NCBI GenBank assembly: GCA_946480055.1 | Contig: CAMLID010000118.1 | Coordinates: 1-8,336, forward strand | Source of the DNA: an uncultured Lysobacter sp. | GTDB lineage: Bacteria; Pseudomonadota; Gammaproteobacteria; Xanthomonadales; Xanthomonadaceae | DNA length: 8,336 nt | Direction: 5' to 3' | Shown: piece by piece, positions 1-6,623 of the stretch | Layout: every line of letters begins with the position of its first letter | Numbering within the stretch: position 1 is the first letter of the stretch | Notes under the pieces: model-generated | Told to the model about the DNA's origin: nothing | Database searches by the model: none | What the model saw: only the letters and a program-made list of their open reading frames with translations | Position numbers and translations under genes: made by a program

Positions 1-72
1 GCGTGGTTTCGACGATGCGCGTGGTTTCGACGATGCGCGTGGTTTCGACGATGCGCGTGGTTTCGACGATGC
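1..72. repeat. 18-bp tandem repeat, four perfect copies
   Basis: The unit GCGTGGTTTCGACGATGC occurs four times head to tail without a mismatch (1-18, 19-36, 37-54, 55-72). The array begins at the window edge, so more copies may lie to the left. The last copy runs directly into the REP-like hairpin at 71-91, so the unit looks like amplified REP flank. It lies beyond the stop of the TonB-dependent receptor. I see no coding role. Perfect identity suggests recent, slippage-prone expansion. Confidence 0.9.
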
Positions 73-130
73 GGTTCGCTGCGCTCACCGCATCCTACGA
101 CGGCGTATTGCGGTGAGCGCGCAACACCGC
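71..130. repeat. Inverted pair of REP-like hairpins (BIME-like element)
   Basis: The first hairpin (71-91) pairs GCGGT with ACCGC, has a two-base TC/TC internal mismatch, then a GC/GC inner stem and a TGC loop. This stem-bulge-stem form is typical of bacterial REP elements. On the minus strand it is preceded by GTAG (98-95) and GAT, like the GTAG tetranucleotide of REPs mobilised by RAYT (TnpA-REP) transposases. The second hairpin (110-130) pairs GCGGTG with CACCGC. It shares its first 11 bases, GCGGTGAGCGC, with the first hairpin in the opposite orientation. The 11-bp arms 81-91 and 110-120 can also pair across an 18-base loop. The element sits 78 bp past the receptor stop, where it could stabilise or end the transcript. 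Calling it RAYT-related is inference. Confidence 0.65.
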
Positions 131-207
131 GTCGTACCCAAGCGCCCCGAACTCCGGGCGCGACAGCCACTGAACTGCCACGCCCGGCCCCCTTGCACGC
201 GAGTCGC

Positions 208-2562
208 TCAGAACTTGTAGCGCGCGATCAGCTGGTACACCGGACCGGCTTGCTCGCGCTCGCGCTCGTACTCGTCGTAGTCGCGGTCGATCTGGTCGGC
301 CAGGGTGTCGAACTTGTTGAAGAACTCGCTCTTCTTGGCGTCGAGCAGGTTCGAGCCGGTCAGGCGGAGCGAGAAGCGCTCGCCGAAGCGCTTCTCGACA
401 AACACTTCCAGGTCCGCGCCGTACTGCGTGAGCACTTCCTCGGCCAGCACCCGCGAACGCACGTCGCCCTGGCGGCGGTAGCTGGCTCCGAAGGCGACCC
501 CGTAGTCGGCGATGTCGTGGATGAAGCCGACGTTGTAGACGTAGCGCGACTGGTTGTTGAAGCGGCGTTCGCCCAGCGCATCGTCGGCCGAGCTGTCCAG
601 CCAGGAATAGTTGGCGAACACGCCAGTGTTCGGCAGCCCCAGGACGGTCAGCGGCGTGGAGATATCGAACTCGATGCCGTAGACATAGCCGTCGCCGACG
701 TTAGCCGCGGTATAGACGAAGCTGTCGGGATCGAACTGCGGGTAGCCCGGCGTGGCCGGGGTCGCGCCCGGATGATCGTCCAGGAACTCGTCCAGTTCGT
801 CCTCGTAGTCGTCGCGCGCGGTGGCGCTGGCCTCACCGGTATTGGTGATCTCGATCAGGTCCTTGACGTCGCGGTAGAACAGATTGACGCCGACGATGCC
901 CTGGCTGCCGAGACGGCGTTCGAAGCCCAGGTCCAGGCCCCAGGCGGTTTCCGGATCCAGCTGCGGATTGCCGACGAAGTCGTTGTCGCCGTACTCCTCT
1001 TCCAGGGTCAGCGGCAGCACGTAGTTGAAGTTGGGACGACGTACCGTGCGCGCCAGCGACAGCGTGATGCGATCGTTCTCGCTGACGTTCCAGCGCAGAT
1101 GCGCCGACGGCAGCAGGGTCGCGTATTCGTTGGAGGCGCGGCTCACGTCGTCGCCGTCGTCGTTGCGCACGTCCACGTCTGTCGTCTCGTAACGCAGGCC
1201 GGCCTCCCAATCGAAGGCGCCGCCCTTGCCCGAGAACATCAGGTAGGGATCGACCCGGCGCTCCTCGATGGTGCTGCGGCTGCGCTCGAAGTCGGCGTAG
1301 GGCGGCAGCGGCGCACCTTCCTCGTCGGTGTCGACCTCGCTGGTCCGCCGGGTGGTGTCGCGATCCTTGGCGGCGGCGTCGACGCCGAATTCCATGCGCA
1401 CGCCGCCGCTCAGGTCGCGCTGGTGCGACAGCGATGCGGTGCGTTCGCGGTCGGCCTGGTCGCTGAGGATGCGCGTGCCCTCGCGCTCGTCGAACGAGGG
1501 CGGGCTGTCGTCGTCGTCGAAACCGCTCTCTTCCTCGGTGTCGGTGCGCCGGTCCTCGAAACGCGAGTAGCCCAGGTCCAGCGTGGTGCGCCCGCCGAGC
1601 ATGTCGAAACGATAGCTGCCCGATAGCGCCAGGTTGTTCTGCTCGATGTCCACCACCTGGTCGTTGTCCGACAGCAGGTGCGCACGGTCGTTGAGCAGCG
1701 CGTCGTTGTACTCCAGCGAATGCTCGCTCTCGGTGCGGTCGGTGCGCACGTACAGGCCGCTCAGCGACAGCCGGCCGCTGCCGATGTCGCGGGTGTAGGC
1801 CAGGTTGGCCGAATAGTCGGTGCCGTCGCGGGTGTCGGTCTGGTTCTCGGCGTCGCTGAAGTCGCCGCCCGGTTCCTCGAAGCGATCGCTGCGCTTGAGC
1901 TTGGGGTTGTAGCGGCCCTGGACGTTGAAGCCCGCCAGCAGCCGGCCTTCGCCGACCGCGGTGCCGACCACGCCGCCCGTGCTGCCCTTGACCTCGCCGT
2001 CGTCGAAACGCAGCGCACCGGCGCGCAGGTAGCCGCCATCGAACTCGTAGGCGTCGCGCAGCACGATGTTGAGCGCGCCGGCGACCGCATCGCCGGAACG
2101 GTTGGCGCTTGGGCTGCGCACGATCTCGATGCGCTCGACCAGCTCGGCCGGAATACGGTCGACGAAGAACGAACGGTCGTCGCCCGCGCCCGGCACCTTC
2201 TTGCCGTTGATCAGGATCTGGGTGTAGCCCGGGTCCAGTCCGCGCAGGCGCGCGCCGTCGTACTCGAGCACGTCCGACACGAAGGTCACGCTGGGCACGC
2301 GCTTGAGCATATCGCCGACGGTCAGCGGCTCGAAGCGCTGGAAGTACTCCAGATCGTAGGACAGCGTCGGCGCGACCGCTTCGGTGCGATTGCGGTAGAC
2401 GATCTCGCCCTGCACGACCACCGTGTCCAGATCGCGCGCCTCGGACGCGGCGGCGGCAGCGGTGGTGCTCGGCGTCTGCGCGAGCGCGACGCCGGCCACG
2501 GCGAACAACGCCGTGCCGGTGAGCGCGCGCGACAGGCCGATGGCCAGGAGGGTCTTGGTCAT
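208..2562 (-). CDS. TonB-dependent outer-membrane receptor, probably for phytate or a phytate-metal complex
   Basis: A 784-residue TonB-dependent receptor, a normal length for the family. Residues 1-28 form a signal peptide cleaved after ALA-28. DTVVVQG (46-52) is a TonB-box-like segment. The plug follows at about 60-170, with the typical LRGLDPGYTQILING stretch and the VDRIPAELVERIEIVRSPSA stretch. The rest is a beta-barrel with alternating strands, ending in the aromatic Phe (IARYKF) expected for Bam insertion. The family drives TonB/ExbBD-powered uptake of large or scarce solutes across the outer membrane. Substrate is inferred from the divergent phytase-like gene and the shared Pho boxes; an iron-chelate substrate remains possible. 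Predicted barrel loops are strikingly acidic (DDDD, DDGDD and DTDEE patches), which might bind calcium or another metal with phytate. The minus-strand start has no strong Shine-Dalgarno, but the signal peptide supports it. Confidence 0.92.
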   Translation of the reverse strand: MTKTLLAIGLSRALTGTALFAVAGVALAQTPSTTAAAAASEARDLDTVVVQGEIVYRNRTEAVAPTLSYDLEYFQRFEPLTVGDMLKRVPSVTFVSDVLEYDGARLRGLDPGYTQILINGKKVPGAGDDRSFFVDRIPAELVERIEIVRSPSANRSGDAVAGALNIVLRDAYEFDGGYLRAGALRFDDGEVKGSTGGVVGTAVGEGRLLAGFNVQGRYNPKLKRSDRFEEPGGDFSDAENQTDTRDGTDYSANLAYTRDIGSGRLSLSGLYVRTDRTESEHSLEYNDALLNDRAHLLSDNDQVVDIEQNNLALSGSYRFDMLGGRTTLDLGYSRFEDRRTDTEEESGFDDDDSPPSFDEREGTRILSDQADRERTASLSHQRDLSGGVRMEFGVDAAAKDRDTTRRTSEVDTDEEGAPLPPYADFERSRSTIEERRVDPYLMFSGKGGAFDWEAGLRYETTDVDVRNDDGDDVSRASNEYATLLPSAHLRWNVSENDRITLSLARTVRRPNFNYVLPLTLEEEYGDNDFVGNPQLDPETAWGLDLGFERRLGSQGIVGVNLFYRDVKDLIEITNTGEASATARDDYEDELDEFLDDHPGATPATPGYPQFDPDSFVYTAANVGDGYVYGIEFDISTPLTVLGLPNTGVFANYSWLDSSADDALGERRFNNQSRYVYNVGFIHDIADYGVAFGASYRRQGDVRSRVLAEEVLTQYGADLEVFVEKRFGERFSLRLTGSNLLDAKKSEFFNKFDTLADQIDRDYDEYEREREQAGPVYQLIARYKF

Positions 2563-2588
2563 TGCGGTGTCCGCTTCAGGGAAGCGCG

Positions 2589-2624
2589 ACTATCTACGTC
2601 ACTCCCATGGCGGAACGATGACAC
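2589..2624 (-). promoter_or_regulatory. Candidate PhoB-dependent promoter of the TonB-dependent receptor
   Basis: Read on the minus strand, 2624-2607 is GTGTCAT-CGTT-CCGCCAT: two 7-mers with a 4-bp spacer, the Pho-box layout (consensus half CTGTCAT). Matches are 6/7 and 5/7. Downstream lie overlapping -10-like words, TAGATA (2596-2591, 10 bp from the box) or GATAGT (2594-2589, 12 bp). This is the distance at which PhoB replaces a -35 contact. The receptor ATG follows about 27 bases on. The second half-site is weak, so this is less certain than the plus-strand box. Confidence 0.45.
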
Positions 2625-2653
2625 CGCTGTCGTCGCTTGCGCCGCGCACGCCG

Positions 2654-2687
2654 CTGTCCGCAAGCTGTCATCCGATCCGGTTACGCT
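2654..2687 (+). promoter_or_regulatory. Candidate PhoB-dependent promoter of the phytase-like gene
   Basis: Positions 2654-2671 read CTGTCCG-CAAG-CTGTCAT, two direct 7-mers with a 4-bp spacer. The second matches the Pho-box half-site CTGTCAT at 7/7 and the first at 5/7. Ten bases later, 2682-2687 is TACGCT, a TAnnnT -10 word. A start near 2694 would leave a leader of about 40 nt before the ATG at 2734. Phosphate-starvation control by PhoB fits a gene for an enzyme that frees phosphate from phytate. Confidence 0.6.
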
Positions 2688-2733
2688 CCGCGCGCCGCGG
2701 ACCGTCGCTCCGCCTCAATCCTGCGAGAACCTC

Positions 2734-3867
2734 ATGCGCCTGCGCATCGCGCCGCTAGTCACCGTGCCCCTGGCCAGTGTGTTGCTGCTGTCCGCCTGCG
2801 CCACCGACCGGGTCGCGCGCGAGCCCGACGAAACCGGCGCCGAGCCCATGCTCGCGACCGCGAACGTGCCGCATCAGGTGATTCGCGAGGCCTTCCTCAC
2901 CGCGCGCACGCCGAAAGAGAACGTGGACTCGCCCGCGTCCTGGGTCGCACCCGACGGCCGCGTGCTGCTGTTGGCGACCTCGAAGAAGACCAGCCGCCTG
3001 ATGATCTACGACGGCGACACCGGCGCCGAACTGCGCCGCTACGGCAGCGCCGGCGCCAAGCCCGGCCAGTTCCTGCGCCCGAACGGCATCGCCATCCACG
3101 GCGACACCGTATTCGTGGTCGAACGCGACAACCACCGCGTGCAAGCGCTGCGCCTGCCCGATCTCGAACCGCTGGGCAGCTTCGGCGACGCCGAACTCAA
3201 GCAGCCCTACGGCCTGTGGGTGCGCGACAGCGGCAACGGCGCCGTCGAAGTCCTGGTCAGCGACGCCTACATGGCCGGCGAAGACGCCAACGGCGACGAG
3301 ATCCCGCCGCCGCTGGCCGAGTTGAACGCGCGCTACAAGCGCTACCAGGTGCAGTTGGGTGGTGGCGCGCTCGACACGAAGTTTCTCGGCGCCTTCGGCG
3401 ACACCAGCGAAGCCGGCGCGATCCGCGTGCCCGAATCGCTGTGGGGCGACGTCGCCCACGACCGCCTGCTGATCGCCGAAGAAGACCTCAAGACCGGCAC
3501 CGCTGTGCGCGAATACAACCTCGCCGGCCATTACCGCGGCCGCACTCTAGGCCTGGGACTGTTCAAGGCCCAGGCCGAAGGCATCGCTTTGTGGACCTGC
3601 CCCGATGGCAGCGGCTACTGGATCGCCACCGACCAGTTCAAGGACCGCAGCCTGTTCCACGTCTTCGACCGCCAGACCCTCGCCCACCTGGGCGCGTTCT
3701 CCGGCGAGACCGTCGGCAACACCGACGGCGTGTGGCTGCAACAGGGCGCGACACAGCGCTTCCCGGCCGGCGTGTTTTACGCCGTGCACGACGACATGGG
3801 CGTGGGCGCATTCGATTGGCGGGATATCGCCAAGGCGCTGTCCTTGCGTGAGCGCTGCGACGGCTGA
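2734..3867 (+). CDS. Beta-propeller phytase-like lipoprotein
   Basis: A 377-residue protein with a lipoprotein signal: hydrophobic segment, lipobox LSAC (19-22), then Ala-Thr rather than Asp at +2, so outer-membrane sorting is expected. The mature part resembles beta-propeller phytases (3-phytase, PF02333), which hydrolyse calcium-phytate to free phosphate and lower inositol phosphates. Visible family marks are DSPASW (65-70), SKK before a hydrophobic strand (83-85), YGL (159-161), IAEED (247-251), EGI (282-284) with the GSGYWIATDQ strand, and NTDGV (329-333). The N-terminal half also looks NHL-like (PNGIAI, VVERDNHRVQ; 116-137). DANGDE (184-189) resembles a calcium loop. I start at ATG 2734 because the signal peptide begins there; the frame is open upstream but that part is antisense to the receptor. 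It is divergent from the receptor. The propeller fold is firm; phytase activity is inferred and some active-site positions may differ from the Bacillus enzymes. Confidence 0.82.
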   Translation: MRLRIAPLVTVPLASVLLLSACATDRVAREPDETGAEPMLATANVPHQVIREAFLTARTPKENVDSPASWVAPDGRVLLLATSKKTSRLMIYDGDTGAELRRYGSAGAKPGQFLRPNGIAIHGDTVFVVERDNHRVQALRLPDLEPLGSFGDAELKQPYGLWVRDSGNGAVEVLVSDAYMAGEDANGDEIPPPLAELNARYKRYQVQLGGGALDTKFLGAFGDTSEAGAIRVPESLWGDVAHDRLLIAEEDLKTGTAVREYNLAGHYRGRTLGLGLFKAQAEGIALWTCPDGSGYWIATDQFKDRSLFHVFDRQTLAHLGAFSGETVGNTDGVWLQQGATQRFPAGVFYAVHDDMGVGAFDWRDIAKALSLRERCDG

Positions 3868-3901
3868 TTGTTCGATTGGCCAGCGCCCGCCTTAGGACTG
3901 C

Positions 3902-4171
3902 TTAGCCGTCAATCTCGGGGTGTTCCGCGGCCCAGATCGCGGCGATCGCGTCCGGCCCCTTCTTCTTCCACTCCCAGGCCTCCTCTAGGGTCAACCGTCG
4001 TATGCCGCTCAGGTACAGATCGGTTTGCCTGGGATAGCTGCCGTCGATAAGCGATACACCCCATGCGAAGCCGAGATCGTCCAGCCCGACGCACAGGCAT
4101 GGATGAAAGAACGGGTCTTCGTAGATCTCGCCGGGTTTCAGGGGGTTCAAGTTATCGGGGATTTCAGGCAT
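3902..4171 (-). CDS. Small conserved-looking hypothetical protein
   Basis: An 89-residue soluble protein with no signal peptide or membrane segment. I do not know its function. Visible landmarks are an early acidic-aromatic stretch GEIYEDPFFHPCLC (14-27) with a Cys-x-Cys pair at 25 and 27, a GVSLIDGSYPR core (38-48), and a helical C-terminus rich in Glu, Trp and Lys (RRLTLEEAWEWKKKGPDA, 58-75). The GISL-DGSYPR and LTLEEAWE pattern recalls small uncharacterised proteobacterial proteins, but I cannot name a Pfam family. The frame continues to an ATG at 4252 (116 residues). That 27-residue extension is Arg-rich and unlike the rest, so I prefer 4171; neither start has a clear Shine-Dalgarno. It is convergent with the phytase-like gene, 34 bp apart, and probably transcribed on its own. 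Confidence 0.7.
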   Translation of the reverse strand: MPEIPDNLNPLKPGEIYEDPFFHPCLCVGLDDLGFAWGVSLIDGSYPRQTDLYLSGIRRLTLEEAWEWKKKGPDAIAAIWAAEHPEIDG

Positions 4172-4435
4172 TGGTAAGCGCAGCAGTGCGCATCTCTCAT
4201 TGACTTTTCGGGGACGGAATCGCCTGGACGGCGCCCGGCCAAACCGCAGCATTCGTGCATCAACCTCTATGCATCGTCCTTGACCAACGACACCGAGTCA
4301 GCGGCGATCTCCAGCAGGCCATCCGTCAGATGGAGCCTGACGATCTTTCTGTATCGACCCTGCTCCGTATGACGTTACCCGCTTTTGCGTTGTCCGTGAG
4401 ACTCAAAAAGTCCAGGCCTGTTCCGCTATCCGCCG

Positions 4436-5338
4436 TCACTTCCCGATGATCTTCGGTATTTCCTCCGCCAGCGCATCGATCGCCATCCGCGTCTTCGACG
4501 GCAGGTAGCGCGACTGCGGCCATACCGCGTGCACGTCGTTCGGGAATACCAGCTCGTGGCCCATCACGCATTCCAGCTCGCCGCTGGCGAGATAGCGCGA
4601 CAGCATCCAGCACGGCAGCCAGGCCAGGCCGACGCCGGCTATCGCGGCATCGGCGATCGCCTGCACATCGTCCATGCGCAGCTTCACGTCCATGCGCGGC
4701 TCGCGCACGCCGTCGCCGTCGCGCACCTTCCAGCGCAGGTCCTGACCGGCGCGGCCGTAGACGATGCAGGCATGGCCATCCAGCGCTTCGGCGTTCTCCG
4801 GCCGACCGCGTCGGGCCAGATACGCCGGCGACGCGCCGATGCCCATGCGCTGCGTGCCCAGACGGCGCGCGACCAGATGGGTGCTGTCCGGCAGCGGGCC
4901 GATGCGCACCGCCAGGTCGATGCCTTCCTCCAGCAGATCGGCGACCCGGTCGCTGAAGGAGATCTCCACCTGCAGTTGCGGATGCTGTTGCGCCAGCGTC
5001 ATCAGCACCGGCGCCACGCAATGACGGCCGAACAGCACCGGCGCGCTCACCCGCAAACGGCCGCGCGGCTCGCGGCGGCCGCTGTCCAGCGTCGCCTCGG
5101 CCGCGTCCAGCTCGGCCAGGGCGCGCACGCAACGCTCGTAATAAGACTGACCGTCCTCGGTCAGGCTCTGCCGGCGCGTGGTGCGATGGAACAGGCGCGC
5201 GCCCAGGCGCCGTTCCAGGCGCGCCACGCTCTTGGCCACGGCGGAACGGGTGAGGTTCATGCGCTCGGCCGCGACCGCGAAGCTGCCCGAATCCACGGCC
5301 TGCACGAAAGCGGCGATGCCGCTGAGTTTGTCGTCCAT
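4436..5338 (-). CDS. LysR-type transcriptional regulator
   Basis: A full-length (300-residue) LysR-family regulator. Residues 1-60 form the winged helix-turn-helix (SGSFAVAAERMNLTRSAVAK at 17-36, then the LERRLGARLFHRTTRR wing at 41-56). A linker helix follows, and from about 90 the periplasmic-binding-like effector domain (GRLRVSAPVLFGRHCVAPVL, later DLAVRIGPLPDS and IAGVGLAWLP). It is of the AaeR/DmlR-like branch that often controls a neighbouring oxidoreductase. It is divergent from the MDR dehydrogenase with 115 bp between the start codons and a T-N11-A site in the gap, so it probably represses or activates that gene and itself in response to a small ligand. The ligand cannot be read from the sequence. 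On the minus strand a GTAGG lies a few bases before the ATG, supporting this start. Confidence 0.93.
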   Translation of the reverse strand: MDDKLSGIAAFVQAVDSGSFAVAAERMNLTRSAVAKSVARLERRLGARLFHRTTRRQSLTEDGQSYYERCVRALAELDAAEATLDSGRREPRGRLRVSAPVLFGRHCVAPVLMTLAQQHPQLQVEISFSDRVADLLEEGIDLAVRIGPLPDSTHLVARRLGTQRMGIGASPAYLARRGRPENAEALDGHACIVYGRAGQDLRWKVRDGDGVREPRMDVKLRMDDVQAIADAAIAGVGLAWLPCWMLSRYLASGELECVMGHELVFPNDVHAVWPQSRYLPSKTRMAIDALAEEIPKIIGK

Positions 5339-5363
5339 TGGTGCCTACAGGGATACAGACTAG

Positions 5364-5382
5364 CGATTGAATAGAGCCATCG
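5364..5382. promoter_or_regulatory. Candidate LysR operator (T-N11-A dyad)
   Basis: CGAT (5364-5367) and ATCG (5379-5382) form a dyad with an 11-base centre, giving exactly the T-N11-A arrangement of LysR-type binding sites. It lies 25 bp upstream of the regulator start codon and 71 bp upstream of the dehydrogenase ATG. A short dyad like this can occur by chance, so the call rests mainly on position. Confidence 0.4.
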
Positions 5383-5453
5383 GGGCCCGTCGGGCGACTA
5401 TATCGTATGGATCACCGTCCGGACCGCCCGGACCCCCAACGGAGATCCACCCC

Positions 5454-6473
5454 ATGCAGGCTTACCAGATCGTCAGCGGCGCCCACGTCGCCGGCCTGGA
5501 GCGCGTCGAACGCCCCGCCCCGGTCGCCGGGCCGCACGAAGTGCTCGTGCGCACCCAGGCCGTGTCCCTGAACTACCGCGACCTGATGTTCGCGCGCGGC
5601 CAGTACGGCCCGGCCGCCGACCACCTGATGATCCCGGTGGCCGATGGCGCCGGCGAGGTAATCGCGATCGGCGCCGGCGTCACCCGCTTCAAGCCCGGCG
5701 ACCGCGTTATCAACACGTATTTCCCCGACTGGATCGACGGCAGGCCGACGCCGGCCAAGACCCGCGACTCGTTCGGCGCCCAGATCGACGGCGTGCTCGC
5801 CGAGCAGTTCGTCACCCACGAGGACGCGCTGGTCGCGATCCCCGCCCACCTCGACTACGCCGAAGCGGCCACCCTGTCCTGCGCCGGCATCACCGCCTGG
5901 AACGCGATATTCGTCGAGGCCGCGCTCAAGCCCGGCGACAGCGTGCTGCTGCTCGGCACCGGCGGCGTTTCGATCATCGCCCTGCAGCTGGCCAAGGCAG
6001 CCGGCCTGCGCGCCATCGTCACCTCGTCCAGCGACGACAAGCTCGAACGCGCGCGCGCCCTCGGCGCCGACGCCGTCATCAACTACCGCGACACCCCGGA
6101 ATGGCAGAACGAAGTGCTGCGCCTGACCGACGGCATCGGCGTCGATGCCGTGGTCGAAGTCGGCGGCGAAGGCACCCTCGCCCGATCCATCCAGGCCGCT
6201 CGCATGGGCGGCACCGTCGCCGTGATCGGCGGCGTCACCGGCTTCGGCGGCACGCAGGTCGACCCGCTCGCCCTGATCACCGGCGTGAAGCGCCTGGCCG
6301 GCATCTTCGTCGGCAGCCGCGCGATGCTGGATGCGCTGGCGAAGTTCGTCGAGGTCAATCGCATCGTGCCGGTGGTCGACCGCGTGTTCGACTTCGGCCA
6401 GGCGCGCGAGGCCTACGAGCACCTCGAAGCGAGCAAGCACTTCGGCAAGGTGGTGGTGCGGGTGCAGGGCTGA
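5454..6473 (+). CDS. Zinc-independent MDR-family NAD(P)-dependent oxidoreductase (quinone oxidoreductase-like)
   Basis: A 339-residue medium-chain dehydrogenase/reductase. The N-terminal GroES-like domain carries NYRDLMFARGQYG (40-52), VADGAGEVIAIGAGVTRFKPGDRV (62-85) and the DGVLAEQFV strand (112-120). The Rossmann domain begins at about 160 with the dinucleotide-binding loop LLGTGGVSIIALQLAKAAG (166 onward), followed by an SSSDDKLERARALGADAVINY stretch. The Cys/His zinc ligands of true alcohol dehydrogenases are absent, so it belongs to the QOR-like, zinc-free branch; members reduce quinones or alpha,beta-unsaturated carbonyls with NAD(P)H. The exact substrate is unknown. ATG 5454 has a clear Shine-Dalgarno, GGAG at 5441-5444, nine bases upstream; the open frame back to 5367 would cross the operator and lacks family homology. 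Probable target of the divergent LysR regulator. Confidence 0.92.
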   Translation: MQAYQIVSGAHVAGLERVERPAPVAGPHEVLVRTQAVSLNYRDLMFARGQYGPAADHLMIPVADGAGEVIAIGAGVTRFKPGDRVINTYFPDWIDGRPTPAKTRDSFGAQIDGVLAEQFVTHEDALVAIPAHLDYAEAATLSCAGITAWNAIFVEAALKPGDSVLLLGTGGVSIIALQLAKAAGLRAIVTSSSDDKLERARALGADAVINYRDTPEWQNEVLRLTDGIGVDAVVEVGGEGTLARSIQAARMGGTVAVIGGVTGFGGTQVDPLALITGVKRLAGIFVGSRAMLDALAKFVEVNRIVPVVDRVFDFGQAREAYEHLEASKHFGKVVVRVQG

Positions 6474-6514
6474 TGCCTGGCGCCGGCTGTGTCCGTTCGC
6501 TGGGGCGGCCGGAA

Positions 6515-6532
6515 CGCCCGATGCGTCGGGCG
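6515..6532 (+). terminator. Terminator-like hairpin after the MDR gene
   Basis: CGCCCGA (6515-6521) pairs perfectly with TCGGGCG (6526-6532) across a four-base TGCG loop, 41 bases past the dehydrogenase stop codon. No T-tract follows, so it is either a weak or Rho-assisted end, or just a 3' stabilising hairpin. Confidence 0.35.
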
Positions 6533-6582
6533 CGGCGCAGGCCCGACCACCCGTTGGCGTGTGCCAAAAAGCATCATCTATG

Positions 6583-6623
6583 AATCAAAAACACATTCCG
6601 TAAGACGCCCGGCGTCTTACGGA
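6583..6623 (-). terminator. Strong hairpin with a minus-strand T-tract
   Basis: TCCGTAAGACGCC (6597-6609) pairs perfectly over 13 bp with GGCGTCTTACGGA (6611-6623) around a single central base. On the minus strand the stem is followed by ATGTGTTTTTG (6596-6586), so it fits a Rho-independent terminator for leftward transcription coming through the 21-bp array, perhaps from the RHS side. On the plus strand no T-run follows. Its two arms coincide with the first two units of the 21-bp array, so it may instead belong to that structure. Confidence 0.5.

Noticed and set aside
193..1626. 477-codon open frame on plus, antisense to the receptor
   Set aside because: It is the mirror of a high-GC gene: Val/Ala/Arg-rich with no domain. 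The minus strand carries a complete receptor with signal peptide, plug and C-terminal Phe.
1678..2733. In-frame upstream extension of the phytase-like protein
   Set aside because: The added part is antisense to the receptor and crosses the Pho-box region. The lipoprotein signal begins exactly at 2734.
4381..4435. Possible LysR gene terminator: CAGGCCTG palindrome with a T-run on minus
   Set aside because: The 8-bp palindrome has no room for a loop, so the hairpin would be only about 3 bp.
4255..4449. 64-codon open frame on plus between the hypothetical gene and the LysR gene
   Set aside because: It has no ribosome site or domain and overlaps the LysR 3' end. The gap 4172-4435 holds only a 6-bp hairpin (4324-4342) with no adjacent gene to terminate on that strand.
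5367..5453. Longer start for the MDR dehydrogenase
   Set aside because: The extension crosses the operator region and lacks family resemblance; the internal ATG at 5454 has a GGAG at good spacing.
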